Source: Collimonas silvisoli
GTDB taxonomy: Bacteria > Pseudomonadota > Gammaproteobacteria > Burkholderiales > Burkholderiaceae_D
Reading direction: 5' to 3'
NCBI RefSeq assembly: GCF_018305005.1
Contig: NZ_JAGQEG010000006.1
Location: forward strand, 25,846 to 89,845
DNA length: 64,000 nt
Position numbers and translations under genes: made by a program. Shown in pieces: positions 9,111 to 17,732 of the stretch. The notes beneath the pieces are model-generated. The model was not told where the DNA came from. It ran no database searches and saw nothing but the letters and a program-made list of their open reading frames with translations. The first letter of the stretch is position 1, and every line of letters begins with the position of its first letter.

Positions 9111-9227
9111 GCGCCACTACAAACCTACTGCGCGGCCCACTGCCAGGTCTGCGATGCTCGCTGTACTTTCGTACAGCTGCGCTTCTCAACCAGACAGTGA
9201 ACCGCTCGCTACGGTTTGTAGAGGCGC
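9111..9227. repeat. Palindromic intergenic element, copy A (~117 bp)
   Basis: Long imperfect hairpin between soxB and soxD. Outer arms GCGCCACTACAAACC (9111-9125) and GGTTTGTAGAGGCGC (9213-9227) pair at 14 of 15 positions. A middle stem pairs CACTG near 9138 with CAGTG near 9194, and an inner hairpin is GCTGTAC-TTTC-GTACAGC. The same element occurs at 17452-17566 with shared core segments (CTACTGCGCG, GCGATGCTC, GCTGCGCTTCTC, CCGCTCGCTACGG) but different arm sequences that still pair. It has no transposase and no useful ORF. Confidence 0.8.
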
Positions 9228-9282
9228 CTTGGACAGCATTATTGAAGAAGCTAAAAAATCTGCTTTTTTTGGAGAAATTGCC

Positions 9283-9567
9283 ATGTTATTGATTACCTGC
9301 CCTTGGTGCGGGCCGCGCGCCGAGAGTGAATTCCATTGCGGCGGCGAAGCCGATATCGCACGTCCGCTGGAAACCGAAAATATCAGCGATGAAGCATGGG
9401 GCGACTATCTGTTCATGCGCAAGAACCCGCGCGGCGTGCACCGCGAGCAGTGGCTGCACAGCCACGGCTGCCGGCGCTGGTTCATGGCCGAGCGCGACAC
9501 CGTTACCTATGAATTCCTAAGCTACAGCAAGTTTGGCGAAAAGACTGCAAAAGGGAGTGCCACATGA
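9283..9567 (+). CDS. soxD: Sarcosine oxidase delta subunit
   Basis: Small zinc-binding subunit of heterotetrameric sarcosine oxidase, 94 residues. Cysteines in CPWCG (C6, C9) and the H59/C63 pair in HSHGCRRWF match the zinc site of known SoxD proteins. The ATG at 9283 follows GGAGAAATTGCC. The frame stays open upstream into the palindromic repeat, but that part is not SoxD-like. Its stop overlaps the soxA start as ATGA, so soxD and soxA are translationally coupled. Neighbour order B-D-A-G is the classic one. Confidence 0.95.
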   Translation: MLLITCPWCGPRAESEFHCGGEADIARPLETENISDEAWGDYLFMRKNPRGVHREQWLHSHGCRRWFMAERDTVTYEFLSYSKFGEKTAKGSAT

Positions 9568-12500
9568 GCAACAGTCAAACCCATCGCCTCAAGAGCGGCG
9601 GCAGGATAGATCGTAACGCTGCGCTCAGTTTTACCTTTAACGGCAAGAGTTATCAAGGCTACCAGGGCGACACGCTGGCTTCGGCGCTGCTGGCGAATGG
9701 CGTGCATTTTGTGGCGCGCAGCTGGAAATATCATCGTCCGCGCGGCATCGTTACCGCCGGCGTGGAAGAGCCGAATGCGCTGGTGCAGCTGGAAACCGGC
9801 GCGTATACGGTGCCTAACGCCCGCGCTACGGAAATCGAGCTGTACCAGGGCTTGAGCGCAAGCAGCGTCAACGCCAGCCCCAGCATCGAGCATGACCGGA
9901 TGGCGGTGACCCAGTTGTTTGCCCGTTTCATTCCGGCCGGCTTTTATTACAAGACGTTCAAATGGCCGCGCAGCTGGTGGGGCAAGTACGAAGAGGTGAT
10001 ACGCGAAGCGGCCGGCTTCGGCAAGGCGCCGACCGCGCTTGATCCCGACCGCTACGAAAAGACCTACGCCCATTGCGATGTGCTGGTTGCAGGCGCCGGC
10101 CCGGCCGGCCTGGCGGCAGCCTGGGTCGCCGCCAGCTCTGGCGCACGGGTGGTGCTGGTCGACGATCAATCGGAACTTGGCGGCAGTCTGTTGTCAGGCC
10201 CGGCCGTGATCGACGGTTTGCCGGCCGCAGCCTGGGTCGCCAAGATAGCCGCTGATTTGCGGTGCTTGCCGGAGGTGACGATCTTGTCGCGCAGCACGGT
10301 GTTCGGCTATCAGGATCACAATCTGCTGACCGTGACCCAGCGCCTGAGCGAGCACTTGCCGCTGGCAGCGCGCGGCCCGGTGCGCGAACGGCTGTGGAAG
10401 GTACGCGCCAAGCACGTGATACTGGCCACCGGCGCGCATGAGCGGCCGATCGTGTTCGGCAATAACGATCTGCCCGGCGTCATGCTGGCGTCGGCGGTGT
10501 CGACCTATATCCATCGCTACGGCGTGCTGCCGGGGCATAAAGCGGTGATCTTTACCAACAACGACGATGCCTACCAGACTGCGCTGGATTTGAAGAGCAA
10601 CGGCGCCGAGGTGACCGTGGTTGATCCGCGCGCTGTCAATGATAGCAACCACAGTAGTTTGCCGGCCGCCGCCAACCGGCAGGGCGTCAACATCATCAAC
10701 GATGCCGTGGTGGTGACCGCCAACGGCGGCCGTCATGTCAAGATGGTGGAAGTGGCACGCCATCAGGATGGCGTGCCGGGACAGTTCGTTACCTCGATCG
10801 CCTGCGATCTGCTGGCTGTATCGGGGGGCTGGAATCCGGTGATTCATCTGTTCGCGCAATCCGGCGGCAAGGCGCACTGGAATAACGACAAAGCCTGTTT
10901 TGTGCCGGGTTCGGCGATGCAAAAGGAAACCAGCGCCGGCGCCGCCAACGGCGATTTTAGCCTGAGCGGAGCCTTGCGCGACGGCGCTTTGGCGGCGCAG
11001 CAGGCGATGCTTGCGATCGGCTTGAAGCCGGTAGCGCTGCCCAACTGGAAAGTGGTGGAACTGTCCGAGGCCGCCATCATGCCCTTGTGGCTGGTGGGAG
11101 ATCGCAAGCACGTGGGCCGTGGCCCCAAGCAGTTCGTCGATTACCAGAATGACGTGTCGGCGGCGGATATCCATCTGGCGGCGCGCGAGGGTTATCACTC
11201 GGTGGAACACGTCAAACGCTATACCGCGCTCGGCTTCGGCACCGATCAAGGCAAGCTTGGCAACATCAACGGCATGGCGATCCTGGCTGAAGTGCTGGGT
11301 AAGACCATCCCCGAAACCGGCACGACCACCTTCCGTCCGAACTACACGCCGGTGACTTTCGGCACGGTGGCCGGGCGTGAGCTGGGCGAGTTCCTGACGC
11401 CGATCCGCAAGACTTGCATCCATCCCTGGCATCAGGAGCAGGGCGCCTTGTTTGAAGATGTCGGCAACTGGAAACGGCCCTGGTATTACCCGCGCGGCAA
11501 GGAAGATCTGCACGCTGCGGTAGCGCGCGAATGCCTGGCGGCGCGCAACAGCGTCGGCATCCTGGATGCATCGACCTTGGGCAAGATCGATGTGCAGGGG
11601 CCGGATGCGGTCACCTTGCTCAACTGGATCTACACCAATCCGTGGAACAAGCTGGAAGTCGGCAAGTGCCGCTACGGCCTGATGCTGGATGAAAACGGCA
11701 TGGTGTTCGACGATGGCGTCACGGTGCGTTTGGCTGAACAGCATTTCCTGATGAGCACCACCACCGGCGGCGCGGCGCGGGTGCTGGACTGGATGGAGCG
11801 CTGGCTGCAAACCGAATGGCCGCATTTGAAAGTCAACCTGACCTCCGTCACCGATCACTTCGCGACCTTCGCCGTAGTCGGCCCGAACGCCAGGCGCGTG
11901 TTGCAGAAGGTGTGCAAGGACATCGATTTTTCGAATGAAAAATTTCCTTTCATGTCGTTCCGCGAAGGCAGCATCAACAGCGTGTTCACCCGCATCATGC
12001 GGATCAGCTTTTCCGGCGAGCTGTCGTATGAAGTGAACGTGCCGGCCAACATGGGGCGCGCCATCTGGGATGCGATCATCGAAGCCGGCCAGGAGTTCGA
12101 TATCACGCCCTACGGCACCGAGACCATGCATGTGCTGCGCGCGGAAAAGGGCTACATCATCGTCGGCCAGGATACCGACGGTTCGGTCACGCCGTTTGAT
12201 CTGGGCATGGGCGGCCTGGTCGCCAAGTCCAAGGATTTCCTCGGCAAGCGTTCGCTGACGCGCTCCGATACCGCGCGCGACGACCGCAAGCAACTGGTTG
12301 GGCTGCTGAGCGAGGACAAGAATTTCGTCCTGCCTGAAGGCAGCCAGATTTTGGCAGAGCCTAGCAACGAACCGATTGCCAACATGATCGGCCATGTCAC
12401 TTCCAGCTATTTCAGCCCGATCCTGCAGCGTTCGATAGCTTTCGCGCTGATCAAGGGCGGTCTGAACAAGATGGGGCAGGAGGTCAGCATTCCGCTGGCG

Positions 12501-12578
12501 AATGGACGCAATCTCGCGGCCAAGATCAGCAGCCTGGTGTTTTACGATGCAGAAGGAGTCCGTCAACATGTTGAATGA
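9564..12578 (+). CDS. soxA: Sarcosine oxidase alpha subunit
   Basis: Large subunit, 1004 residues. An N-terminal ferredoxin-like domain (about 1-110) is followed by an NAD-binding domain with VLVAGAGPAGLAAAW near residue 172. The second half (from about 620) is a GcvT/aminomethyltransferase-like domain that binds tetrahydrofolate and forms 5,10-methylene-THF from the sarcosine methyl group. Length and domain order match SoxA. It overlaps soxD by 4 nt and soxG by 11 nt. No frameshift is visible. Without folate the complex releases formaldehyde, which ties it to fdhA. Confidence 0.96.
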   Translation: MSNSQTHRLKSGGRIDRNAALSFTFNGKSYQGYQGDTLASALLANGVHFVARSWKYHRPRGIVTAGVEEPNALVQLETGAYTVPNARATEIELYQGLSASSVNASPSIEHDRMAVTQLFARFIPAGFYYKTFKWPRSWWGKYEEVIREAAGFGKAPTALDPDRYEKTYAHCDVLVAGAGPAGLAAAWVAASSGARVVLVDDQSELGGSLLSGPAVIDGLPAAAWVAKIAADLRCLPEVTILSRSTVFGYQDHNLLTVTQRLSEHLPLAARGPVRERLWKVRAKHVILATGAHERPIVFGNNDLPGVMLASAVSTYIHRYGVLPGHKAVIFTNNDDAYQTALDLKSNGAEVTVVDPRAVNDSNHSSLPAAANRQGVNIINDAVVVTANGGRHVKMVEVARHQDGVPGQFVTSIACDLLAVSGGWNPVIHLFAQSGGKAHWNNDKACFVPGSAMQKETSAGAANGDFSLSGALRDGALAAQQAMLAIGLKPVALPNWKVVELSEAAIMPLWLVGDRKHVGRGPKQFVDYQNDVSAADIHLAAREGYHSVEHVKRYTALGFGTDQGKLGNINGMAILAEVLGKTIPETGTTTFRPNYTPVTFGTVAGRELGEFLTPIRKTCIHPWHQEQGALFEDVGNWKRPWYYPRGKEDLHAAVARECLAARNSVGILDASTLGKIDVQGPDAVTLLNWIYTNPWNKLEVGKCRYGLMLDENGMVFDDGVTVRLAEQHFLMSTTTGGAARVLDWMERWLQTEWPHLKVNLTSVTDHFATFAVVGPNARRVLQKVCKDIDFSNEKFPFMSFREGSINSVFTRIMRISFSGELSYEVNVPANMGRAIWDAIIEAGQEFDITPYGTETMHVLRAEKGYIIVGQDTDGSVTPFDLGMGGLVAKSKDFLGKRSLTRSDTARDDRKQLVGLLSEDKNFVLPEGSQILAEPSNEPIANMIGHVTSSYFSPILQRSIAFALIKGGLNKMGQEVSIPLANGRNLAAKISSLVFYDAEGVRQHVE

Positions 12579-13173
12579 AACCCAGTTGTTCCAGGTGCAG
12601 CAAGAATCGCCGTTCATCGAATTGACGCAATCGTTGGCGCCGCTCGCGGCTGGCGCCAACCGTGCTGTCAGCATGGAAGAAAAACCCTTCCTCGAATTGA
12701 TCAACATCAAGGGAGAAGCAGAATCCGCGGTGTTGCTGAAAGCGGTTAAAAACCTCACCGGCGCAGCCTTGCCGCTGCAACCCAACACGCTAGCCGAGAG
12801 CGAACAATTCACCATCTACTGGCTGGCGCCCAATGAATGGCTGATCCAGTCGAAACAGCCACGCTTACCCGCGCTTTGCGCCGATCTGGCGGGCGCACTG
12901 GCAGGGGAGTTTGCCTCGGTGGTGGATGTCAGCAGCGGCAACACCAGCCTGGTGCTGAGCGGGGCCAAGGCGCGCGAGGTATTGCAGAAAGGCTGCCCGC
13001 TGGATTTCCATCCCGCCGTGTTCGCGCCCGGCCAATGCGCCCAGAGCCATTACTTCAAAGCGGGCGTCTTGCTGCGGCCGCTGGCCGATGGTGCTTATGA
13101 GCTGATCGTCCGGCGCAGTTTTGCCGATTATTTCGGGCGCATCCTGCTCGACGCTTGTCAGGAATATTTCTGA
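12568..13173 (+). CDS. soxG: Sarcosine oxidase gamma subunit
   Basis: Accessory subunit of 201 residues with a short GcvT-like fold. The ATG at 12568 follows GAAGGAGTC and lies inside the end of soxA (11-nt overlap). Internal WLAPNEWLIQS and VDVSSGNTSLVLSGAKAREVLQKGC segments are typical for SoxG. Its TGA overlaps the next ATG as TGATG. Completes the B-D-A-G set required for the heterotetramer. Confidence 0.94.
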   Translation: MLNETQLFQVQQESPFIELTQSLAPLAAGANRAVSMEEKPFLELINIKGEAESAVLLKAVKNLTGAALPLQPNTLAESEQFTIYWLAPNEWLIQSKQPRLPALCADLAGALAGEFASVVDVSSGNTSLVLSGAKAREVLQKGCPLDFHPAVFAPGQCAQSHYFKAGVLLRPLADGAYELIVRRSFADYFGRILLDACQEYF

Positions 13174-13616
13174 TGAAAAATGAAAACATCGTCAGCGGCG
13201 TACGCTGGCAAATCTTCGTCGAAGGTTTGTCGGTGACGACCCGCATCGGCCTGCATCCGCACGAGCATGAGAAGCCGCAGGCGGTCGAGCTCGACATCGA
13301 GTTGTCCTACCGCACCGGCGGCAGCGGCCAGCATGACGACGACGCTGCTTCGGTGATCGACTACGATCATTACTGCAGCGTGGTCACGGCTTTTCTGCAA
13401 GACAAGCCGCATACCCGATTGCTGGAGACGCTGGCGTCCGAGGTTGCCAGCTTGTCGTTTCGGGAATTCCCGATGCTGGATGAAATCCGTGTGGCGATCC
13501 ATAAACCGAAGATTCGCCACAACACGGCCCGCCTGGGCGTGGCTTCAAGCTGGAACCGCTGGAGTTACGAAACCTTGTTGCTGCAGCAGCCGTTGGAGAG
13601 CAGCGTTGCGGCTTGA
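13173..13616 (+). CDS. folB: FolB-like dihydroneopterin aldolase in the sox operon
   Basis: A 147-residue FolB-fold protein. IFVEGLSVTTRIGLHPHEHEKPQAV matches the FolB start, including the glutamate/histidine region near the active site. FolB converts dihydroneopterin to 6-hydroxymethyl-dihydropterin in folate synthesis. The ATG overlaps the soxG stop (TGATG), so it is co-translated with sarcosine oxidase, an enzyme that uses tetrahydrofolate. It may be a second folB dedicated to raising folate supply, or a paralogue acting on another pterin. The main folate folB is not visible here. A terminator follows. Confidence 0.85.
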   Translation: MKNENIVSGVRWQIFVEGLSVTTRIGLHPHEHEKPQAVELDIELSYRTGGSGQHDDDAASVIDYDHYCSVVTAFLQDKPHTRLLETLASEVASLSFREFPMLDEIRVAIHKPKIRHNTARLGVASSWNRWSYETLLLQQPLESSVAA

Positions 13617-13705
13617 GTTGTGAATAGCAACCGCGTTCAAGAAAATCCGATTTGATGTTGATGTAAATCAAAATCTCATCCACGACAGTTCTCTACCGAT
13701 AATCA

Positions 13706-13738
13706 AGCCCGCAGCCCGCACCTGCGGGCTTTTGGTTT
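13706..13738 (+). terminator. Rho-independent terminator of the sdaA-sox-folB operon
   Basis: Perfect 9-bp stem AGCCCGCAG (13706-13714) / CTGCGGGCT (13722-13730), 7-nt loop, then TTTGGTTTT. Marks the operon end ~90 bp after folB. Confidence 0.88.
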
Positions 13739-13977
13739 TATGCGGCAGTGCGGCATAAATCTGCTTTGTTTTTTTATCGGCAACGCTGCAAATTGCCCTG
13801 GATTCGTCTACCATTTGCCATGAGCCGCACTATTCAAACCACAACTTTACAAAATAATTTTCTTTCCCAGAAGCATCTTCAATCGCAGAGATATCGGTCA
13901 CCGAGAAACCGAATCGATGGACATTGTGCTAATGTCGCTGCCAACTAATTTTCACTAGCGTACCCAGGAGACCATCA
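13739..13977. other. Intergenic region carrying the maeB promoter
   Basis: About 240 bp between the sox terminator and maeB. It is A/T-richer than its surroundings (stretch near 13840-13870) and should hold the maeB promoter, but I cannot pick one convincing -35/-10 pair. No ORF or RNA motif is recognised. Confidence 0.5.
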
Positions 13978-16287
13978 ATGAGCAACCCAACCACTCTTTC
14001 TGCGGCCGAACAGGCCCTGCGCGACGCTGCGCTCGAATATCATCGCAGCCCGACGCGCGGCAAGATCGCCGTGGTGCCAACCAAACCATTGTCCAACCAG
14101 CGCGACCTGTCGCTGGCTTACTCGCCCGGCGTGGCATACGCCTGCCTGGCGATCCATGAAGATCCGGAGCTGGCGGTGGAATACACCTCGCGCGCCAACT
14201 TGGTGGGCGTGGTCACCAACGGCACCGCGGTGCTTGGCCTGGGCGACATCGGACCGCTAGCCGGCAAGCCGGTAATGGAAGGCAAGGGCTGCCTGTTCCA
14301 TAATTTTGCCGGCATCGATGTGTTCGACATCGAACTGGCCGAGCGCGATCCGGACAAGCTGGTCGAAATCATCGCCGCGCTGGAGCCGACGCTGGGCGGC
14401 ATCAACCTGGAAGACATCAAGGCGCCGGAATGCTTCTATATCGAAAAGAAGCTGCGCGAGCGCATGAAGATCCCGGTCTTTCACGATGACCAGCACGGTA
14501 CCGCCATCATTTCCTCGGCAGCCTTGTTGAACGGGCTGGAACTGGTCAACAAGAAGATCGGCGAAGTCAAGCTGGTGGCCTCTGGCGCCGGAGCGGCGGC
14601 GATTGCCTGCCTGGACCTGATGGTCGAGCTGGGCGTCAAGCGCGAAAACATTTTCGTCTGCGATTCGCGGGGCGTGATTCACGACAAACGCGAAGACAAG
14701 CTGGATATCTCCAAGCAGCGCTACCAGCAAACCACCAATGCCCGCACCCTGGCGGAGGCGATTGTCGACGCCGATGTATTCCTCGGCTGTTCCGCGCCCG
14801 GCGTGCTGACCCAGGAAATGGTCAAGACCATGGGTTCGCGGCCTATCATCCTGGCGCTGGCCAACCCGGAACCGGAAATCCGTCCTGAACTGGCGCTGGA
14901 GGCGCGGCCGGATTGCATTATCGCCACCGGCCGTTCGGACTATCCGAACCAGGTCAACAACGTGCTGTGTTTCCCCTATATTTTCCGCGGCGCGCTGGAT
15001 TGCGGCGCCACCAGCATCACGGAAGCGATGAAGGTCGCATGCGTGCGCGAGATCGCCGACTTGACCAAGGCTGAGATCAGCGAAGAAGTGGCCTCCGCCT
15101 ATGCCGGCCAGGAGCTGCATTTCGGTCCGGAATACATCATTCCGAAACCTTTCGATTCACGCCTGATTTTGCGTATCGCGCCGGCGGTTGCACGTGCTGC
15201 TGAAGAATCAGGTGTGGCGACGCGCCCGATCAAGGACATGGAGGCCTATCGCCAATCGCTGATGCGTTTCGTCAGCCACACCGGCATGTTCATGCGTCCG
15301 GTGTTCCTGGCGGCGCGCGGCGAACCGCAACGCATCGTCTACGCCGAGGGTGAAGATGAACGGGTGTTGCGTGCGGTGCAGATCGCGCTCGAAGAAAAAC
15401 TGGTGCGGCCTATCCTGATCGGCCGCCCGGCGGTGATCGAGGCGCGCATCAAGCGCGCCGGCTTGCGTTTGCAGGCCGGCCGCGATTTCGAACTGGTCAA
15501 TCCGGAAGACGATGTCCGTTTCCGCCAATACTGGGAAACCTATCACGAGATCAAGGCGCGCGACGGCGTCACGCCCGAGATGGCGAAATCGACATTGCGC
15601 CGTTCGAATACCACCATCGCCTCGCTGCTGGTCAAGCTGGGCGACGCCGACGGCATGCTGTGCGGCCTGGTCGGGCGTTTCGATAGTCATCTGGAACATG
15701 TGAGCGATATCATCGGCCTGCGCGAAGGCGCCAAGTGCTTCGCCACCATGAACGGCCTGGTGCTCGACAAGCACACCTTGTTTATCGCCGATACCTTTGT
15801 CAACGACGATCCGGACGCCGAGCAACTGGCCGATATCGCAGCGATGGCGGTGGAAGAAGTAAAACGCTTCGGCGTGCCGCCCAAGGTGGCGTTCCTGTCG
15901 CATTCGATGTTCGGCTCCAGCAGCCGGCCGTCGGCCAAGAAAATGCGCGCCGCCCGCGACTTGTTCGTCAAGCGCAGGCCGGATGTCGAAGCCGATGGCG
16001 AAATGCACGGCGATGCCGCCTTGAGTGCAGAGGTGAGGGCGCAGTTCCTGCCGAAATCGACCCTGAGCGGCGACGCCAACGTGCTGGTGACACCGAACCT
16101 GGATGCCGCCAATATCCTGTTCAACGTGTTGAAGATGACCGGCGGCCAGGGCGTGACGGTGGGGCCGGTGCTGCTCGGCGCTGCGGCTCCGGTGCACATC
16201 CTGAACCCGTCGGCGACGGTGCGCCGGGTGGTCAACATGACTGCGCTGGTGGTGGCAAACGCTATTTCTGCCAAGCAGGAAATGTAA
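13978..16287 (+). CDS. maeB: NADP-dependent malic enzyme with phosphotransacetylase-like domain
   Basis: Decarboxylates malate to pyruvate with NADP reduction; cytosolic. The 769 residues split into a malic enzyme part (about 1-430) and a C-terminal phosphotransacetylase-like regulatory part (about 440-769), the MaeB architecture. Malic motifs include LAYSPGVA, the metal-binding FHDDQHGTA and the Rossmann stretch [16 protein letters not shown]. In known MaeB proteins the tail binds acetyl-CoA as inhibitor. CAGGAGACCATCA precedes the ATG. It is monocistronic, with a terminator before it and a palindrome after it. Confidence 0.95.
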   Translation: MSNPTTLSAAEQALRDAALEYHRSPTRGKIAVVPTKPLSNQRDLSLAYSPGVAYACLAIHEDPELAVEYTSRANLVGVVTNGTAVLGLGDIGPLAGKPVMEGKGCLFHNFAGIDVFDIELAERDPDKLVEIIAALEPTLGGINLEDIKAPECFYIEKKLRERMKIPVFHDDQHGTAIISSAALLNGLELVNKKIGEVKLVASGAGAAAIACLDLMVELGVKRENIFVCDSRGVIHDKREDKLDISKQRYQQTTNARTLAEAIVDADVFLGCSAPGVLTQEMVKTMGSRPIILALANPEPEIRPELALEARPDCIIATGRSDYPNQVNNVLCFPYIFRGALDCGATSITEAMKVACVREIADLTKAEISEEVASAYAGQELHFGPEYIIPKPFDSRLILRIAPAVARAAEESGVATRPIKDMEAYRQSLMRFVSHTGMFMRPVFLAARGEPQRIVYAEGEDERVLRAVQIALEEKLVRPILIGRPAVIEARIKRAGLRLQAGRDFELVNPEDDVRFRQYWETYHEIKARDGVTPEMAKSTLRRSNTTIASLLVKLGDADGMLCGLVGRFDSHLEHVSDIIGLREGAKCFATMNGLVLDKHTLFIADTFVNDDPDAEQLADIAAMAVEEVKRFGVPPKVAFLSHSMFGSSSRPSAKKMRAARDLFVKRRPDVEADGEMHGDAALSAEVRAQFLPKSTLSGDANVLVTPNLDAANILFNVLKMTGGQGVTVGPVLLGAAAPVHILNPSATVRRVVNMTALVVANAISAKQEM

Positions 16288-16303
16288 ATAGTTGACGGTA
16301 ATC

Positions 16304-16349
16304 GGGGACAGAGTTCAGGCGCCGCAGCGCGGCGCATGGCTCTGTCCCC
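16304..16349. repeat. REP-like palindrome after maeB
   Basis: Outer arms GGGGACAGAG (16304-16313) and CTCTGTCCCC (16340-16349) are perfect reverse complements. Inside them GCGCCGC (16319-16325) pairs with GCGGCGC (16329-16335). It is followed by T-rich sequence, so it may also end maeB transcription. Similar GGGGACAGAG palindromes are common as dispersed repeats in Burkholderiales (from memory). Confidence 0.7.
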
Positions 16350-16433
16350 ACAGTCGGGTTTTGTTTTGTTATCGGCGACACATGAGAAGGTTTTTACCCG
16401 GGGAGGCTGAAATGTACAGCTGCAATCGGGTTC

Positions 16434-17447
16434 TTACGTTGCCGACAAAGCGCGCCGATGTTCGCCCGGACTGCTTCCGGTCCATTTCTTGAAGGCCCGA
16501 TGGAAAGCGCTGGAATCGGCAAAACCAAGGCTGAGCGCAATTTCTTCAATGCTCCTGGCGGAGCCGCTCAAATAATTGATGGCCAGATCGCGCCGCAGAT
16601 TGTCCTTGATCGCCTGATACGATTGTCCTTCCTGGCCAAGCTTGCGGCGCAAGGTCGACGCCGGCGTATGCAGTTGTTTCGACAAACTGTCGAAGTCTGA
16701 CCATTCGGTCAGCGGCAGCTGGCGCAGATGGCGTCGGATGGTGGCCGCCAGGCTATCGTGATTGCTGTATTTCACCAGCAGGTTGCCGGGCGCTTCGCGC
16801 AGGAAGGATTGCAGCGAACGCTGGTTTTGCACTATCGGCAACGCCAGGCAAGCCGCATCGAAAGTGATGGCGGTCTGCTGCTGGCTGAAGCGGGCCTGGT
16901 CGCAAAAGCGGATCTTGTAATCGAGGCTGGCCGACGGCTCCTCACAACGAAAATCTGCCGACAACAATTGAATGCGGCGTCCGATCAGCCAGCTGCCGAC
17001 GCCATGCACGATCATCAGGAAGGTGCCGTAGGCAAACATGCGGCGCGGGCTGCCGGTGTCGTTGATGACGATGCGCGCCAGGCCGTCTTGTTCCGAGAGC
17101 GTCGCCGACATATCGTCCAGCACCAGCCGCAGGAAATCCAGAGTGCGTGCCAGAGCCTTGCCGAGATTGGCGCTGTGCAGGGCGCTGCGGCACAGCATGT
17201 TGAAACTGCCGACCCGCATCGGATGGCTATCCATGCCGAAAAATTCATCATCCATGGCGTGCGCGATCAGATACCACAGCTTGCCGTAGTTGGCGGCGGC
17301 GACCCGAGCGTGCGGCGTGCTCAGCCAACGCGGAGAAATACCGGCCTCAAGCAGCAGCGTTTCAGTATCCATGCCGCGTTGGCGCATGCTGTGCAGCGCT
17401 TCATCGACAAAGCTGATAGCGATCGTTCCCTTTTCCCAATCTTCCAT
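16434..17447 (-). CDS. AraC-family transcriptional regulator
   Basis: A 337-residue regulator. The N-terminal ~230 residues resemble the arabinose-binding-like domain of the OruR/ArgR-type AraC group. The C-terminal ~90 residues hold the AraC helix-turn-helix, with GQSYQAIKDNLRRDLAINYL and IALSLGFADSSAFHRAFKKW. The start MEDWEKGTIAIS at 17447 is chosen because AAGGTGG sits just before it. The frame stays open for 50 more codons through a palindromic repeat that I do not think is translated. It is divergent from the acyl-CoA ligase and SDR genes, which it probably controls. Confidence 0.88.
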   Translation of the reverse strand: MEDWEKGTIAISFVDEALHSMRQRGMDTETLLLEAGISPRWLSTPHARVAAANYGKLWYLIAHAMDDEFFGMDSHPMRVGSFNMLCRSALHSANLGKALARTLDFLRLVLDDMSATLSEQDGLARIVINDTGSPRRMFAYGTFLMIVHGVGSWLIGRRIQLLSADFRCEEPSASLDYKIRFCDQARFSQQQTAITFDAACLALPIVQNQRSLQSFLREAPGNLLVKYSNHDSLAATIRRHLRQLPLTEWSDFDSLSKQLHTPASTLRRKLGQEGQSYQAIKDNLRRDLAINYLSGSARSIEEIALSLGFADSSAFHRAFKKWTGSSPGEHRRALSAT

Positions 17448-17451
17448 ATGA

Positions 17452-17566
17452 CCACCTTTAAAACCTACTGCGCGACTCAATCTCGGGGCGGCGATGCTCA
17501 CGGTACTTGCGTACGGCTGCGCTTCTCGCCCCGAGATTGAGCCGCTCGCTACGGTTTTATAGGTGG
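17452..17566. repeat. Palindromic intergenic element, copy B (~115 bp)
   Basis: Second copy of the element at 9111-9227. Outer arms CCACCTTTAAAACC (17452-17465) and GGTTTTATAGGTGG (17553-17566) pair at 13 of 14 positions. The middle arms CTCAATCTCGGGGCG (17476-17490) and CGCCCCGAGATTGAG (17527-17541) are a perfect 15-bp match. The core segments shared with copy A are conserved, while the arms differ and still pair. The ribosome site of the AraC gene (AAGGTGG on the minus strand) lies in the outer arm. Confidence 0.8.
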
Positions 17567-17600
17567 CCATAAAACCATTAGATAGTAGATATTGCAATTC

Positions 17601-17619
17601 CGATCAAATTCATTGATCG
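17601..17619. promoter_or_regulatory. Operator-like inverted repeat between araC-type gene and acyl-CoA ligase
   Basis: CGATCAA-ATTCA-TTGATCG, two perfect 7-bp arms around a 5-bp centre, in the divergent promoter region. Candidate binding site for a dimeric regulator. AraC proteins more often bind direct repeats, so a different factor is possible. Confidence 0.4.
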
Positions 17620-17732
17620 CTTTTAACATGGTTGTCAGCCACTAATTATCCTAGACTTGGCTGCGGCAGTTCCATTTCTCATAAGAACAAGAGCAGATCA
17701 AGCCTGCCATTCTAGGTTAGAGGAGAACACTC

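Noticed and set aside
10194..12815. Very long open frame (873 codons) antisense to soxA
   Set aside because: It lies opposite a clear, full-length SoxA, has no recognisable family and a His/Arg/Gln-rich composition typical of antisense frames in GC-rich DNA.
17448..17597. Fifty-codon N-terminal extension of the AraC-type regulator
   Set aside because: The frame runs through the palindromic repeat and the AAGGTGG ribosome site fits the ATG at 17447.
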